From positions 1-64,000 of the forward strand of contig JACRDD010000035.1 of NCBI GenBank assembly GCA_016218685.1: 64,000 nt of DNA. The letters run 5' to 3'. Shown in pieces: positions 9,420 to 18,644 of this stretch. A program made the translations under genes and the position numbers. This stretch comes from Desulfobacterales bacterium (GTDB lineage Bacteria; Desulfobacterota; Desulfobacteria; Desulfobacterales; Desulfosarcinaceae). The notes under the pieces are model-generated. The model did not search any database. It was not told where the DNA came from and saw only the letters and a program-made list of their open reading frames with translations. The first letter of the stretch is position 1. Each line of letters begins with the position of its first letter.

Positions 9420-9948
9420 AGTAACCTCCTTTTTCCAGTACGACGTGGGCCATCATGGCCGCCACCAGGGCCACCTTGGGGGCATGGCAGGGCGACTGGT
9501 CCGCGTCGGTGCAAAAATCGCCGATGACGGTGCATTGGCCGAAACAGTGCGTGCGGATGCCGTCCAGATTACAGCCGGCCACCCCCGAGGCCGACACGAT
9601 GGGTCGGCCGCCGGGCGCCAGGGCTTCGAGCAGCATTTTCTTCTCGGCGCGGCCGTCGAAGCCTTCGACCACCACGTCGCAGTCATCGAAGCAGGTGGCC
9701 ATGGAAGCATTGTCCAGGCGCGCCACCAGCGATTCGATCTCGGCATCCGGGACGATTCGCCGCAGGTTTTCGGCCAGGGCCGCCACCTTGAAGCGGCCGA
9801 TCTGGTCGCGGAAGTAAAACTGGCGGTTGAGGTTGCCCGCCTCCACCCGGTCCATATCCACGAGCTTGAAGCGGCGCACGCCGCTGCGGGCCAGAAAGAC
9901 CGCCACATTGGAGCCGATGCCCCCCGCACCCGCGATGCCCACTTTCAT
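9397..9948 (-). CDS. thiF: ThiS adenylyltransferase ThiF (short, Clostridium/delta type)
   Basis: ThiF adenylates the C-terminus of ThiS to prepare it for sulfur transfer. The protein is 183 residues, a short ThiF of the family found next to thiH and thiS in anaerobes. It begins with the nucleotide-binding loop GAGGIGSN and keeps the R/Q contacts (NLNRQFYF) and the DDCDVVVEGFD strand. The start ATG overlaps the thiH stop (ATGA); an upstream in-frame Met inside thiH is unlikely. Confidence 0.9.
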   Translation of the reverse strand: MKVGIAGAGGIGSNVAVFLARSGVRRFKLVDMDRVEAGNLNRQFYFRDQIGRFKVAALAENLRRIVPDAEIESLVARLDNASMATCFDDCDVVVEGFDGRAEKKMLLEALAPGGRPIVSASGVAGCNLDGIRTHCFGQCTVIGDFCTDADQSPCHAPKVALVAAMMAHVVLEKGGYYDCPTQK

Positions 9949-11054
9949 GCGATCAGGTCCCAATCCTTGTACACCGGTCGATACCCCTGGGCCGCGATGG
10001 CCTCCGCCACCTGCGCCACATCGCGGGTGTCCGAAATTTCAAACTGCGGCGTCTGGCGCCGGTCCGGCCGCGCATAACCGCCCACGCCGGTGCACGAGCC
10101 GGCCGAAAAACGCGTGGCCCCCAAATGCATCAGGCGGTCGCGGAAGGCCGCGCGCTCCCGGGTGGAAACGGTGATCCCGGCCCGGGGCAGGAAGAGGCGC
10201 AGGGCCAGCAGGAACTGGACGAACTCCCGGTCACTCGCCGGGTAGCGTGGCTGGAAGTCGCCTTCGGCCGGATTGAAGCGCGGCAGCGATACGCCGATCT
10301 CGGTTGCAAGGTAGCGGTCATCCAGGTAGCGGGCATGCAGGCCGGTGAAAAAGACCTCCCGGCGCTTTTCGCCCAGGCCGACCAGCGCGCCGATGTTCAC
10401 GGCCCGGAAGCCGGCGCGTGCCCCCCGCTCGGGAGCCTCCAGGCGGAAGCGGTAGTCGGTCTTGGGACCGGCCAGGTGCACCTTTCGGTAGATCTGCCGG
10501 TCGTACACCTCCTGGTAGAGGGTCAGGCCGTCGACGCCGGCCGTCTTCAGCCGCCGATACTCGGCCTCTTGCATGGGAAACATCTCGATGGAGATTGAGG
10601 CAAAGCACTGCTTGAGCCGCCGGATGGCCGCTTCGATATACGCCATGGGGGTCACCTCGCGCGCTTCTCCGGTGAGCACCAGCAGGTGGCGCATGCCGGT
10701 GGCGGCGATGGCCCGAGCCTCGGCTTCGATTTCTTCCAGGGTCAGCTTGCGCCGCTCGATGGCATTGGCGCGGTTGAAGCCGCAGTAGGCGCACTGGTTG
10801 GCGCAGTGGTTGGCGATATAAAGCGGAATGAAGAGCTGGATGGTGCGGCCGAAGTACTGCACGGTCAATTGCTGGGCCTTGCCGGCCATGGGTTCCAGAA
10901 ATTCCGTGGCCGCCGGGCTGAGCAGGGTCAGAAAGTCCAGAGCTTCCAGCTTCTCCCGAGCCAGCACCCGGGCTACCTCCGATCTGCTGACCTGTTGGAA
11001 GTAAGCGTCAAAATCGAAAGCCTGGTAATCTTCTATGACTGAGAAAAAGGACAT
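9945..11054 (-). CDS. thiH: 2-iminoacetate synthase ThiH (radical SAM)
   Basis: ThiH cleaves tyrosine with a 5-deoxyadenosyl radical to give dehydroglycine for thiazole formation, the oxygen-independent route. The CxxxCxxC cluster motif is in NHCANQCAYCGF. The 369-residue length and the N-terminal helical segment fit the family. Use of ThiH rather than the oxidase ThiO agrees with an anaerobe. It starts 8 bases after thiG ends and overlaps thiF. Confidence 0.95.
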   Translation of the reverse strand: MSFFSVIEDYQAFDFDAYFQQVSRSEVARVLAREKLEALDFLTLLSPAATEFLEPMAGKAQQLTVQYFGRTIQLFIPLYIANHCANQCAYCGFNRANAIERRKLTLEEIEAEARAIAATGMRHLLVLTGEAREVTPMAYIEAAIRRLKQCFASISIEMFPMQEAEYRRLKTAGVDGLTLYQEVYDRQIYRKVHLAGPKTDYRFRLEAPERGARAGFRAVNIGALVGLGEKRREVFFTGLHARYLDDRYLATEIGVSLPRFNPAEGDFQPRYPASDREFVQFLLALRLFLPRAGITVSTRERAAFRDRLMHLGATRFSAGSCTGVGGYARPDRRQTPQFEISDTRDVAQVAEAIAAQGYRPVYKDWDLIA

Positions 11055-11062
11055 TGGAATCC

Positions 11063-11836
11063 TTATTCGTTCAAAAATCCAGTGAGCGGCGACGAGGCCC
11101 GGGCCAAAGCGCTCATTTCGGCCAGCCTGGCCAAATACGCCATCCGTCCCGCCTCGACCGCCATGCCAAAGGCCCGCCCCATGCTCACCGGGTCCTGGGC
11201 CGTGGCGATGGCCGTGTTGACCAGCACCGCGTCGGCCCCCATCTCCATGGCCGCCGCCGCCTGCGACGGCCGGCCGATGCCGGCATCGACCACTACCGGC
11301 ACCTGGCAGTTTTCCACCAGCAAGGCGATGAGGCTGGCCGTCTCCAGGCCTCGATTGGAGCCGATGGGCGCCCCCAGGGGCATGACTGCCGCGGCCCCGG
11401 CGTTCTCCAACCGCTTGGCCAAAGGCAAATCGGGCAGCACGTAGGGCAGCACCACGAACCCCTCCTTGGCCAGCGTCTCGGTGGCGTGCAGGGTTTCGTA
11501 ATTGTCGGGCATCAGGTACTTGGTGTCGGTGATCACCTCGATCTTGATGAAATTGCCGCAGCCCGCCTCCCGGGCGATGCGGGCGATGCGCACCGCCTCG
11601 GCGGCCGTGCGCGCCCCCGAGGTGTTGGGCAGCAGGGTCACGCTCTTGGGGATGTACTCCAGGATGTTGTCGCCGCCCGCGGAGAGATCCACCCGGCGCA
11701 GGGCCACCGTGATCATCTGGGAGCCGCTGCTCGCCAGCATGCCGGCGATGAGGCGGTTGTCGGCGAATTTGCCGGTGCCGGTGAACAGCCGGTTGGTGAA
11801 AACCTTGCCGCCGATGGTCAATACGTCCTTGCTCAT
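11063..11836 (-). CDS. thiG: Thiazole synthase ThiG
   Basis: ThiG condenses deoxyxylulose phosphate, dehydroglycine and ThiS thiocarboxylate into thiazole phosphate. Family signatures are [16 protein letters not shown] near the start, IKIEVI with the imine-forming Lys, [12 protein letters not shown] and [29 protein letters not shown] chose the ATG at 11836, 8 bases after the GGAGG that overlaps the end of thiS. A GTG 15 bases upstream would overlap thiS. Confidence 0.95.
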   Translation of the reverse strand: MSKDVLTIGGKVFTNRLFTGTGKFADNRLIAGMLASSGSQMITVALRRVDLSAGGDNILEYIPKSVTLLPNTSGARTAAEAVRIARIAREAGCGNFIKIEVITDTKYLMPDNYETLHATETLAKEGFVVLPYVLPDLPLAKRLENAGAAAVMPLGAPIGSNRGLETASLIALLVENCQVPVVVDAGIGRPSQAAAAMEMGADAVLVNTAIATAQDPVSMGRAFGMAVEAGRMAYLARLAEMSALARASSPLTGFLNE

Positions 11837-11840
11837 CTCT

Positions 11841-12038
11841 TCAACCTCCACCCACGAAGCGCAGCAGTTCCAGGCTGTCGCCTTCCCTGAGTTGGATCTC
11901 CTGCCAGTGGGCCTGCTGGACGATGCGCCGATTGTGCTCGACCACCAGGGCCTCGGGCTTCAACCCTTGCCGGCGCACCAACTGGTCGATGGTGCAGGCA
12001 TCCATCTGCTCGATCTTGCCGTTGATCGTGATTTGCAT
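11841..12038 (-). CDS. thiS: Sulfur carrier protein ThiS
   Basis: A 65-residue beta-grasp protein that carries sulfur as a C-terminal thiocarboxylate. It begins MQITINGK and ends with the required Gly-Gly (here RFVGGG). The start at 12038 gives a good distance to the GGGAG ribosome site; the ATG two codons upstream is too close to it. It is the first gene after the TPP riboswitch and its terminator. Confidence 0.93.
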   Translation of the reverse strand: MQITINGKIEQMDACTIDQLVRRQGLKPEALVVEHNRRIVQQAHWQEIQLREGDSLELLRFVGGG

Positions 12039-12063
12039 TCGCATGCTCCCGACGCTCAAAATC

Positions 12064-12099
12064 AAAAAGCCGCTTTCCCGGCGGGCGGGACAGCGGCTT
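12064..12099 (-). terminator. Intrinsic terminator of the TPP riboswitch expression platform
   Basis: On the minus strand the stem AAGCCGCT/AGCGGCTT, extended inward by CCCG/CGGG, is followed by five T. It sits between the aptamer and the thiS ribosome site, as expected for transcriptional attenuation when TPP is bound. Confidence 0.8.
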
Positions 12100-12132
12100 G
12101 ATCTCGAATAACGATGAATGGTTCCGTTTATC

Positions 12133-12215
12133 GCCGCTTCCCTTCGCCGGTATTACCCGGATCAGGTTCTAAGGGTTGGATAAGTCCTCTCAGCGGGAAC
12201 CGCACCCCTAGCGTC
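12133..12215 (-). promoter_or_regulatory. TPP riboswitch (THI element)
   Basis: Read on the minus strand it holds the hallmark elements in order: AGGGGTGC, CTGAGAGG, ACCCTTAGAACCTGATC, and CGGGTAATACCGGCGAAGGG. These match the conserved thiamin-pyrophosphate aptamer. It controls the thiSGHFEC operon and is followed by an intrinsic terminator. Confidence 0.95.
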
Positions 12216-12493
12216 TGTGACTGTCATCTATAGATAAGGCCCCTGGGTTTGTCAACGGCCTTATGTGGCGCGTTTTGCGTCCTGGGCGGGCTCTTGGCGG
12301 CCGGCGCATTCCGGACGAATTGGCCTGTCCGGGGCGAGATGGGGTTTTTCCTCGCGGAGAATTAGGCTTTCCCCGATTGTGCCGGTCTGGGCAAAGGAAT
12401 ATAAACAGCCACTATCGCTGTTTGTAAAAACAAATAGCATTTCCCGCCCATGTAACTCATTCCAGGTCCGATTCAAGCAAAGAGGAGGCATCG

Positions 12494-14575
12494 ATGAAGA
12501 AGAAATTGTCGGCAATTGTTCTATGGCCCAGGCCGTCAAGGCTGTTGACGTGGCTGTGGGTTGCTACCGTCGCATCCATACTGATGACCAGCGTGTCCGC
12601 CTTCGCGGCCCCGGGGACGACCACCCTGGGCACGCGCGGCGCGGTCAGCCAGGCAAACCCCGCGATCACCAGCAACGCCGATGCGCAATGGAAAGATTAT
12701 GCGCGCGATCCCGACTACCCCGGAGCGGTCACCTTGCCCCTGCAGTTCATCGACACCCGCGAGGGCGGCAAGCTGGCCGTGCTGGTCTCGGTTCCGGCCG
12801 ATAAGGACGGCAATGCGATAGCGGGGCGGTTTCCGGCCATTCTCACCCAGACGGCCTACCGCATCGACATGGCCAATCTGATGGGCAGCGTCATTCCCTC
12901 CCAGACCACCCTGATGATCGGCGGCAAGGACGAGTACATGATCCGGCGCGGGTATATCTCCGTGGCGGTGGATGTGCGCGGCACGGGCATGTCCTCGGGC
13001 CTCAGCGCGCTGATCGGCGCCGAAGAACAAGCCGCGTATGGGGATGCGGTCGACTGGATCACCCGGCAGCCCTGGTTTGACGGCAACGTCGGCCTGGCCG
13101 GTACCTCTTACCTGGGCATTACCTCCCTGCTGACCGCCGAGCAGCAGAATCCGGCCGTCAAGGCCGTGTTTGCCGTGGTGCCCATGGGCGACCCTTACCG
13201 CGGCACCGTCGCGCCGGGCGGCATGCTCGACGCCTATTTCATCAATATTTGGCTGACCCTGACCCAGAACCTGGGCGTGGCCAATGGCCCGGCCAAACTT
13301 TTGTACCCGCAATTCGCGGAGCAGATCGAGGCCGCCACCCAGGACCATATTGCCGCCATCGACGACTGGTATCTGCCCACCATCAATAACGGGCTGGATG
13401 GCGTGGTCGGCACTGCCACGGATGACGGCGATTTCTGGGCGGTCCGCTCGGCCCTGGAAAAGGCCAAGGATATCCGTGTGCCGACCTTCATTATCGGCGG
13501 CACCAACGACATCTTTCAGCGGGACGAGCCGTTGCTGTATGAACAGCTCAAAAATAAGGTCAATACCAAGCTGTTGATCGTGCCGGGCGCGCACGTCCAG
13601 GCCATTCTGGATGCCATGCTCGGCCACTTCAATTCCGTTTCCAACGGTGCGCCGGGATCGGAGAACCTGCTGCTGCAATGGTTCGATCGTTATCTGAAAG
13701 GCATCAACACGGGCGTCGATGCGTTGCCCAATGTCACCCAGTACGTGGAAGGTTACGGACGGCTGGGCACGCAGCGGTACGCCACCGCCACGGACTGGCC
13801 GCATCCCAAGGCGTTACCCAAGCGCTACTATCTGCATGGCAACATGCGCCTGACCGACAGGGCACCTTATTATAATGAGCCTTCCCACGCTATCTTCGAA
13901 CCGGAAGCGCCGGTGGTCGACATTACGACCAGTGAAGATGGGCAGAGAGTGACCGGCGAGGTGACGGTCAATGACGGCAGCGACTGCTCCAGCAGCGCCG
14001 TGCAATGGTCCCTGGGATTCGACGGCTTGATTCCCAAGCCGTGTCACTCCAACAGCGCCATTGTGGAAGAGGAACAGGACGCCTTGATCTACGAGACCGC
14101 CGCGTCGTTTGCGGATCTGTATATCAACGGACCGATGCAGGCCGATATCTGGATGTCCGCGACCAATCCCGAGGCCGCCATCGCCGTGCGCATAGACGAT
14201 GTGGATATGTCTGGCAAGGCCACGCCGATTTCAACCGGCATTCAGTCCGCGGCCCTGCGTGCCGTCGATGCCAGCCGGTCACGCTATGTCAATGGGGTCA
14301 TGGTTCAACCCTGGCATCCGTTTACGGCGGCCTCCCGGCAGCCCTTGAAGCCCAATGAACCGGTGCTGGTACAGGTGGAAATCTTCCCGGCGGCCGCTTT
14401 GATTCGCGCCGGTCACCGGCTGCGGATCGCGATCAGCGCCAGCAACCAGGTGATGGGCATCTGGCCGCTGCCGCAGCAGGCCAAGGCCAAGGGGAATGTC
14501 ACGAAGATCTACAATGACCCCAAACGTCCATCCAGCCTGGTGGTGCTGACCGTGCCGTCCAGCGAACTGAAATAA
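12494..14575 (+). CDS. CocE/NonD family alpha/beta hydrolase, exported
   Basis: The 693-residue protein has a long signal peptide (cleavage near FAA at about 37-39) and a CocE-type catalytic domain. The nucleophile is S205 in GLAGTSYLG; the acid is probably the Asp in GGTNDIFQ and the base the His in VPGAHVQ. VDVRGTGMSSG matches the oxyanion region. The C-terminal part (PMQADIWMSATNPEAAIAVRIDDV and RAGHRLRIAISAS) is the jelly-roll X-Pro dipeptidyl-peptidase C-terminal domain. Relatives hydrolyse esters, acylated amino acids or polymers; the substrate is not predictable. An AGAGGAGG site precedes the ATG. The 270 bases upstream, shared with the TPP riboswitch, hold no other gene. Confidence 0.88.
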   Translation: MKKKLSAIVLWPRPSRLLTWLWVATVASILMTSVSAFAAPGTTTLGTRGAVSQANPAITSNADAQWKDYARDPDYPGAVTLPLQFIDTREGGKLAVLVSVPADKDGNAIAGRFPAILTQTAYRIDMANLMGSVIPSQTTLMIGGKDEYMIRRGYISVAVDVRGTGMSSGLSALIGAEEQAAYGDAVDWITRQPWFDGNVGLAGTSYLGITSLLTAEQQNPAVKAVFAVVPMGDPYRGTVAPGGMLDAYFINIWLTLTQNLGVANGPAKLLYPQFAEQIEAATQDHIAAIDDWYLPTINNGLDGVVGTATDDGDFWAVRSALEKAKDIRVPTFIIGGTNDIFQRDEPLLYEQLKNKVNTKLLIVPGAHVQAILDAMLGHFNSVSNGAPGSENLLLQWFDRYLKGINTGVDALPNVTQYVEGYGRLGTQRYATATDWPHPKALPKRYYLHGNMRLTDRAPYYNEPSHAIFEPEAPVVDITTSEDGQRVTGEVTVNDGSDCSSSAVQWSLGFDGLIPKPCHSNSAIVEEEQDALIYETAASFADLYINGPMQADIWMSATNPEAAIAVRIDDVDMSGKATPISTGIQSAALRAVDASRSRYVNGVMVQPWHPFTAASRQPLKPNEPVLVQVEIFPAAALIRAGHRLRIAISASNQVMGIWPLPQQAKAKGNVTKIYNDPKRPSSLVVLTVPSSELK

Positions 14576-14586
14576 GCCGCACGACC

Positions 14587-14617
14587 GGAGCTATCCCGGC
14601 GCTGCCGGGATAGCTCC
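14587..14617. terminator. Bidirectional terminator-like hairpin between convergent genes
   Basis: A perfect 14-bp inverted repeat (GGAGCTATCCCGGC and its complement) encloses a 3-base loop, between the stops of the hydrolase and the metallopeptidase. No T-run follows, so termination could be factor-assisted. Confidence 0.6.
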
Positions 14618-14636
14618 AGGGCCTAGATTCCCTTCT

Positions 14637-16076
14637 CTATGCGGTCGGAACCGCTCCCGTGATTTGAACCTGATAATTCAAGCCCACGCATTCCGGGCTG
14701 TTGGTGGTGCTTTCGAACGCATCGTACTGAATCAGGCTATCCGGCGTATTGACCACCACCAGACTGGCCTCTTCGCCGGTCCCAATGATCGCCTGGCCTG
14801 AGCCGTTCGCTAAATTGACGTAGCGCACGGAACCGCTGCCGGCGCGGATGGCCAAGGTGGCGGTGAAATTACTGCCCTGCAAGCCATTGCCCAGGTTGGT
14901 AACGACGACGCTGACGCTGCCGTTGCCGGTCACTTTGAGGGGGGTGATGTTCGCCCCGCCATACATCGGCCGGCGATCGGCTTTGACCCGGTAGGTTTGA
15001 CTGCCGTAGGCGTCCCAGTTGGCGAAGTTCAAGCTGCCGCGGCCATTAAGGAAAGCTTGCTGCGCCCGCGGGTGTTGGATATCCACATAGGCCATGCGTG
15101 CCCAGTAGCGTCCCAATATGGTTTGCACCCGGACCGGCGCGGCGATGCGTTCGAGCACGTGCAGGGGGGTCTCGTTGTTGCGCCGGTGATTGCGAAACAA
15201 GTTCGGCACCGTCATGCGGCCCAACCCCGCATAGTTGTCCGGATTGTTGGTCATATAGGTAAGGAAGGGCCAGGCCTGGTAGTAGTTTTGAGCGTGGACA
15301 ATGGTGTAGTACGACTGGCCGATGACCTTGTTCAGGTCAATGAGGGTGCTGCCCGCGGCCAATCCATAACGCTGGCGGACATCGTCGTAGTAGGTTGAGT
15401 TGAGGTAGGTGTCGGCCACCCAGTTGGCCACGGTTTCCCACCAGGCACCGGTGCGGGTTTGATCCATCCAATTGATTTCATGCAGGGTGATCCCGTGGCC
15501 GTATTCGTGGACAACGATCTTGGGGTCGGTCACATAGCCGGAGTTGATTTCAAGGTAGGCCAGCCCCTTGTTTGCGTCATATTGCATGTATCCACCGGCG
15601 CTCATGGATTTGGGATAGATATTCATCTTGTACCAGGGGCCATCGTTTTGGCTGTCGAGGGTGGATAACCCCGTGGAGCGGAAGCCCCAATCGGTGACGA
15701 AGCATTTGTAGGCCGCTTCCACGTGCGCCAGGGCCAGATTCGCCGAACTGCCGCTCGAATAGATGCGGAAATGGTTCGCATCGGTATAAGTGGTTCCTCC
15801 CGGACCGGTGTTGACTGGCTGGAATACGGCCGGCTCGGATGGGCCCGGTGTGGGTGTCGGCGTGGGCGTCGGTGTGGGGATCGTGCCGCTGGAGCTGCTG
15901 GACGAGGAACTGCTGCTCGATCCCGCATCGCAACCGCCGGAACTCGAACTCGAGCTCGAACTTGAGCTTGAGCTTGAGCTGGAACCGCCGTCGCAAGCGG
16001 CGAGGGAGAACAACAACAGTGCGGCCAGGAACAACGATAAGAAGACATTTTCCCGTTTTTGTAGCGCTCTTTTCAT
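14637..16076 (-). CDS. Poly-serine lipoprotein with HEYGH metallopeptidase-like domain
   Basis: The chosen ATG follows GGAGGAAGAG and opens a lipoprotein signal with lipobox LAAC (C28) and Asp at +2. Two poly-Ser tracts (15 and 11 Ser) separated by GGCDAG and a Pro-Thr repeat then form a long flexible stalk. The globular part has VVHEYGHGITLHE, an HExxH-type zinc site, and looks like DUF6055-type secreted proteins. The region after about residue 380 looks like a small beta domain. Proteolysis is inferred from the zinc motif only. It converges on the CocE hydrolase. Confidence 0.7.
   Translation of the reverse strand: MKRALQKRENVFLSLFLAALLLFSLAACDGGSSSSSSSSSSSSSSSGGCDAGSSSSSSSSSSSGTIPTPTPTPTPTPGPSEPAVFQPVNTGPGGTTYTDANHFRIYSSGSSANLALAHVEAAYKCFVTDWGFRSTGLSTLDSQNDGPWYKMNIYPKSMSAGGYMQYDANKGLAYLEINSGYVTDPKIVVHEYGHGITLHEINWMDQTRTGAWWETVANWVADTYLNSTYYDDVRQRYGLAAGSTLIDLNKVIGQSYYTIVHAQNYYQAWPFLTYMTNNPDNYAGLGRMTVPNLFRNHRRNNETPLHVLERIAAPVRVQTILGRYWARMAYVDIQHPRAQQAFLNGRGSLNFANWDAYGSQTYRVKADRRPMYGGANITPLKVTGNGSVSVVVTNLGNGLQGSNFTATLAIRAGSGSVRYVNLANGSGQAIIGTGEEASLVVVNTPDSLIQYDAFESTTNSPECVGLNYQVQITGAVPTA
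15887..15985 (-). repeat. TCN-AGY hexanucleotide repeats coding poly-Ser
   Basis: The two serine tracts are coded by TCN and AGY codons that largely alternate, for example three copies of AGCTCA in a row, giving a degenerate hexanucleotide repeat on the coding (minus) strand. A separate run of PT codons lies just downstream. Confidence 0.8.
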
Positions 16077-16257
16077 CTCTTCCTCCAGTGCGATAAGCCG
16101 CGGGCCGGACCCTTCCGGTGGGATCAATTTAATTTTAGTCTTGAGCTGTAAGGGCGGGGCAAGCGATCATGGTTTGTTGCTTGCAGGGTACTATATCGCA
16201 ACCTTGATCGACAATCGGGCAAGTCCTAATTTTCGGGGGTAAAAAGCCTGCTTATAA

Positions 16258-17196
16258 TCAGGCCTCATACGCCATGCGCAACAGGACCAGAACCAGGTTG
16301 GCCAGGGGGTAGTAGCTGGCCTTGTTGAAGAGCGCCATGGCCTGGGCGGCCTGGGCCTGTTCGCCCAGGACAAAAGCCGGGTGTAGCAATAGCAGCAGAT
16401 TGATGCCGACCGCGGCGATCATGAAGACCGGCCCGAAGCTCAGCGGCGACACCCACAAGATGGCGATGTTCAAGAAGAGGGCACCCACCAGGCAGCCCAC
16501 GATGATCAGGGCGGCCCGGGGCAAACCGAGCCGGATGGGAATGGTCTGGGCGTTGAAGCGGCGGTCTTCTTCGATGTCGGTCCAGTCGTTGGGGATGTTC
16601 TGCCCGCCGATCTCCCAGGCAAAGAGCCAGAAGAAGAGGGTGACCACAAAGAGCGGCGCGGGCGAAGGGTTCACGGCATAGACCGCCGCCAGGGGCCCCA
16701 GGGTCTTGACGGCGCCGTTGACCAGGGCACGCAGGGGGGTCACCTGCCACAGCTTGCAATAGATACTTTCCAGTATGGCACCGGAGAGGAAAAGATAGAG
16801 GCACACCGGGTTGAGCCAATAGGCGCCCAACAGGGCCACCAGGGCCCAGCCGCCGGTCCAGGCCAGGCCGGCCCGGAAACTCAAGATGCCTTTGGCCAAA
16901 GGGTGGCGGATGATCACCGCGTCCAGATCGCTGCCTGCGTTGCGCAGCCCGCCGGCGTCGGCCTTGCGCCGATCCACCTTGTAATCCACCAGATCGTTGA
17001 GGGCGTAGACCGCCGTATACCCGGCGAACACGGTGACCAGGCCGACTGCGGTCACGGCCAGGGACGGAAAGCGGCCCAGGCACAAAAGCGCCGCCACGGC
17101 CGGCGCGGCCATATCGATCAGGCCGTGGGGCGTACGGGATAAGGCGAAGAAAAGCTGGAGGCGACGCAGAAAGGTCGCGGGCATGCTGGCGGGCAT
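16258..17196 (-). CDS. UbiA family prenyltransferase
   Basis: A polytopic membrane enzyme of about 312 residues with both Asp-rich UbiA motifs, NDLVDYKVDRR and NDWTDIEEDRR, which bind the prenyl diphosphate through Mg2+. About eight hydrophobic segments are visible. The acceptor (quinone precursor, haem, glycerol phosphate or other) cannot be read from the motifs. A TTG at 17205 has the better ribosome-site spacing (AGGAG 6 bases upstream) and may be the real start; I give the ATG three codons in. It lies downstream of the TauE/SafE-like gene and may be co-transcribed with it. Confidence 0.85.
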   Translation of the reverse strand: MPASMPATFLRRLQLFFALSRTPHGLIDMAAPAVAALLCLGRFPSLAVTAVGLVTVFAGYTAVYALNDLVDYKVDRRKADAGGLRNAGSDLDAVIIRHPLAKGILSFRAGLAWTGGWALVALLGAYWLNPVCLYLFLSGAILESIYCKLWQVTPLRALVNGAVKTLGPLAAVYAVNPSPAPLFVVTLFFWLFAWEIGGQNIPNDWTDIEEDRRFNAQTIPIRLGLPRAALIIVGCLVGALFLNIAILWVSPLSFGPVFMIAAVGINLLLLLHPAFVLGEQAQAAQAMALFNKASYYPLANLVLVLLRMAYEA

Positions 17197-17296
17197 AAAG
17201 GTCAAGTCGAGCTCCTGTATTCGATTGTGGGGATTGCGGTCGAAGTGAAGTTGCGCACTCCTGATGTGCCAATTTCCGACCCTTTTGTCAATCTTG

Positions 17297-17959
17297 TCAA
17301 CAAAGGGCGATCCAGGCATCGCCGAGCAGGGTCACGGCCATGCCCACCATGATCAACCCGGCCAGCAGTTCGGCCTGGGGCCGGAAGCGCTGCCATAAAG
17401 TCGCCGCGCCGCCGCCCAGAAGCAGCAGGGCGGGCAGCGTGCCCAGGCCGAAGAGCGAGGTCCAAAAGGCACCCTGAAGCACACTGCCGGCGGTGATGGC
17501 CCGGGCAAAGGCGCCGTAGGACAAGCCACAGGGCAGCAGGCCCAGCAGGGCGCCCATGGCCGCCAGCCACAGGGCGCCGCGGCGGTCCAGCACCCGCCGC
17601 ATCACCCGGTCGAAGCCGGGCAGCTTGCGCGGCATGGCTTTGGCCATCCAGGCGGGCTCGGGGATCATCCCCAGCCGGTGCAGGCCGAAGAGCAACAAAA
17701 ACAGGGCCACCGGCAAAGAGAGCATCACCTGGAGCCGGGCCGTCCAGGCCGCGGACTCGCCCGCCGGCAGGTCGGCCAGACCGATCAGGCCTTGTCCCGC
17801 ACCGCCCAGCAATGCACCCACCACCGCATAGGCGAAAAGCCGGCCGGCATGGTAGAGGAAGTGGGCGCGCCATTGACCATAGGCCCCCGGCAGGGCGACG
17901 ATCAAGGGGCCGCACATGCCCAGGCAGTGGCCGCTGCCGAACAAACCCAACAAAAACAT
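17297..17959 (-). CDS. TauE/SafE-like (DsbD_2) membrane protein with GHCxGMCGP motif
   Basis: A six-helix membrane protein of 220 residues. It begins with GSGHCLGMCGPL (H11, C12, M15, C16), and the second half has LLPCGLSYGAF at the equivalent site. These pairs are typical of the DsbD_2/SafE-like family that accompanies copper or cytochrome-oxidase assembly genes. It is divergent from the NosL operon 127 bases away, which supports a shared role in periplasmic metal or thiol chemistry. This ATG is the only usual start codon after the in-frame stop; no good ribosome site is visible. Confidence 0.8.
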   Translation of the reverse strand: MFLLGLFGSGHCLGMCGPLIVALPGAYGQWRAHFLYHAGRLFAYAVVGALLGGAGQGLIGLADLPAGESAAWTARLQVMLSLPVALFLLLFGLHRLGMIPEPAWMAKAMPRKLPGFDRVMRRVLDRRGALWLAAMGALLGLLPCGLSYGAFARAITAGSVLQGAFWTSLFGLGTLPALLLLGGGAATLWQRFRPQAELLAGLIMVGMAVTLLGDAWIALC

Positions 17960-18086
17960 GGCAAGGGAATCGATGGAGGCCTCCGTCGGGGAAGAAAATT
18001 CGCCGCCGCGATTACGGCTTGAAGCAGGGGGCGAAAATCGTTAAGGTGCCTGGAGAAATATCTCTTCTCTATCGCAAAGGAGGATT

Positions 18087-18644
18087 ATGTCAAGCCGCAC
18101 TCGTCTCCTGGCCATCGTATGGGTTGGCGCCTTGATCCTGGGATCGCTGCTTGGACCGGCCGCGGCAGATCCGCCGGCCCCCGCGGTGCCCGCGCGGCCG
18201 GTGGCGGCCCTGGTGCCGTTGGCGGCCGATGGCCGGATGCAGCTCAGCAACCAGGACCGCTGCCCGCTGTGCGGCATGTTTCCGGCCAAGCGCCCCAAGA
18301 CGGCCGCCGCCATGGGCGTGGCCGACGGTCGCACCTTTTACTTCTGCGGCAACGGCTGTCTGCTGCGCGCCTGGCATGACGCCGCCACGCATCTCAACGT
18401 GCCTCGGGAGCGTATTGAGCGCATGGTGGTGCAGGATTTTTTCAGCGGCAATCCGCTAGATGCCCATAAGGCCTGGTGGGTGGCCGGCTCGGACGTCGTC
18501 GGTCCCATGGGACCGGCCCTGGTGGCCCTTGCCGGCGAAGCGGAGGTGACGCAATTCAAGGCGCGCCATGGCGGTACAATCGTATTTCAGCTCGCTCAGA
18601 TGGATGATGCCCTGTGGCAAAAACTCTTCCCGCCCAAGAAGTAA
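18087..18644 (+). CDS. NosL family periplasmic protein
   Basis: The signal peptide spans about residues 1-27. The mature protein has NosL-type metal ligands C59 and C62 with M64 (RCPLCGMF), then C87 and C91 in YFCGNGC. NosL is a copper(I) chaperone for nitrous oxide reductase, but no nos genes are visible here, so the client is probably another periplasmic metalloprotein. AAAGGAGG precedes the ATG. It leads an operon with a small membrane protein, an ABC permease/ATPase pair and a Cys-rich membrane protein, all overlapping. Confidence 0.85.
   Translation: MSSRTRLLAIVWVGALILGSLLGPAAADPPAPAVPARPVAALVPLAADGRMQLSNQDRCPLCGMFPAKRPKTAAAMGVADGRTFYFCGNGCLLRAWHDAATHLNVPRERIERMVVQDFFSGNPLDAHKAWWVAGSDVVGPMGPALVALAGEAEVTQFKARHGGTIVFQLAQMDDALWQKLFPPKK

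Noticed and set aside
15840..15990. Short direct repeats that might look like a CRISPR or satellite
   Set aside because: They are in frame within a lipoprotein gene and code poly-Ser and Pro-Thr linkers; there are no spacers.
16247..16262. GCCTG/CAGGC hairpin after the UbiA gene as a terminator
   Set aside because: The stem is only five base pairs with an 8-base loop and no clear T-run.
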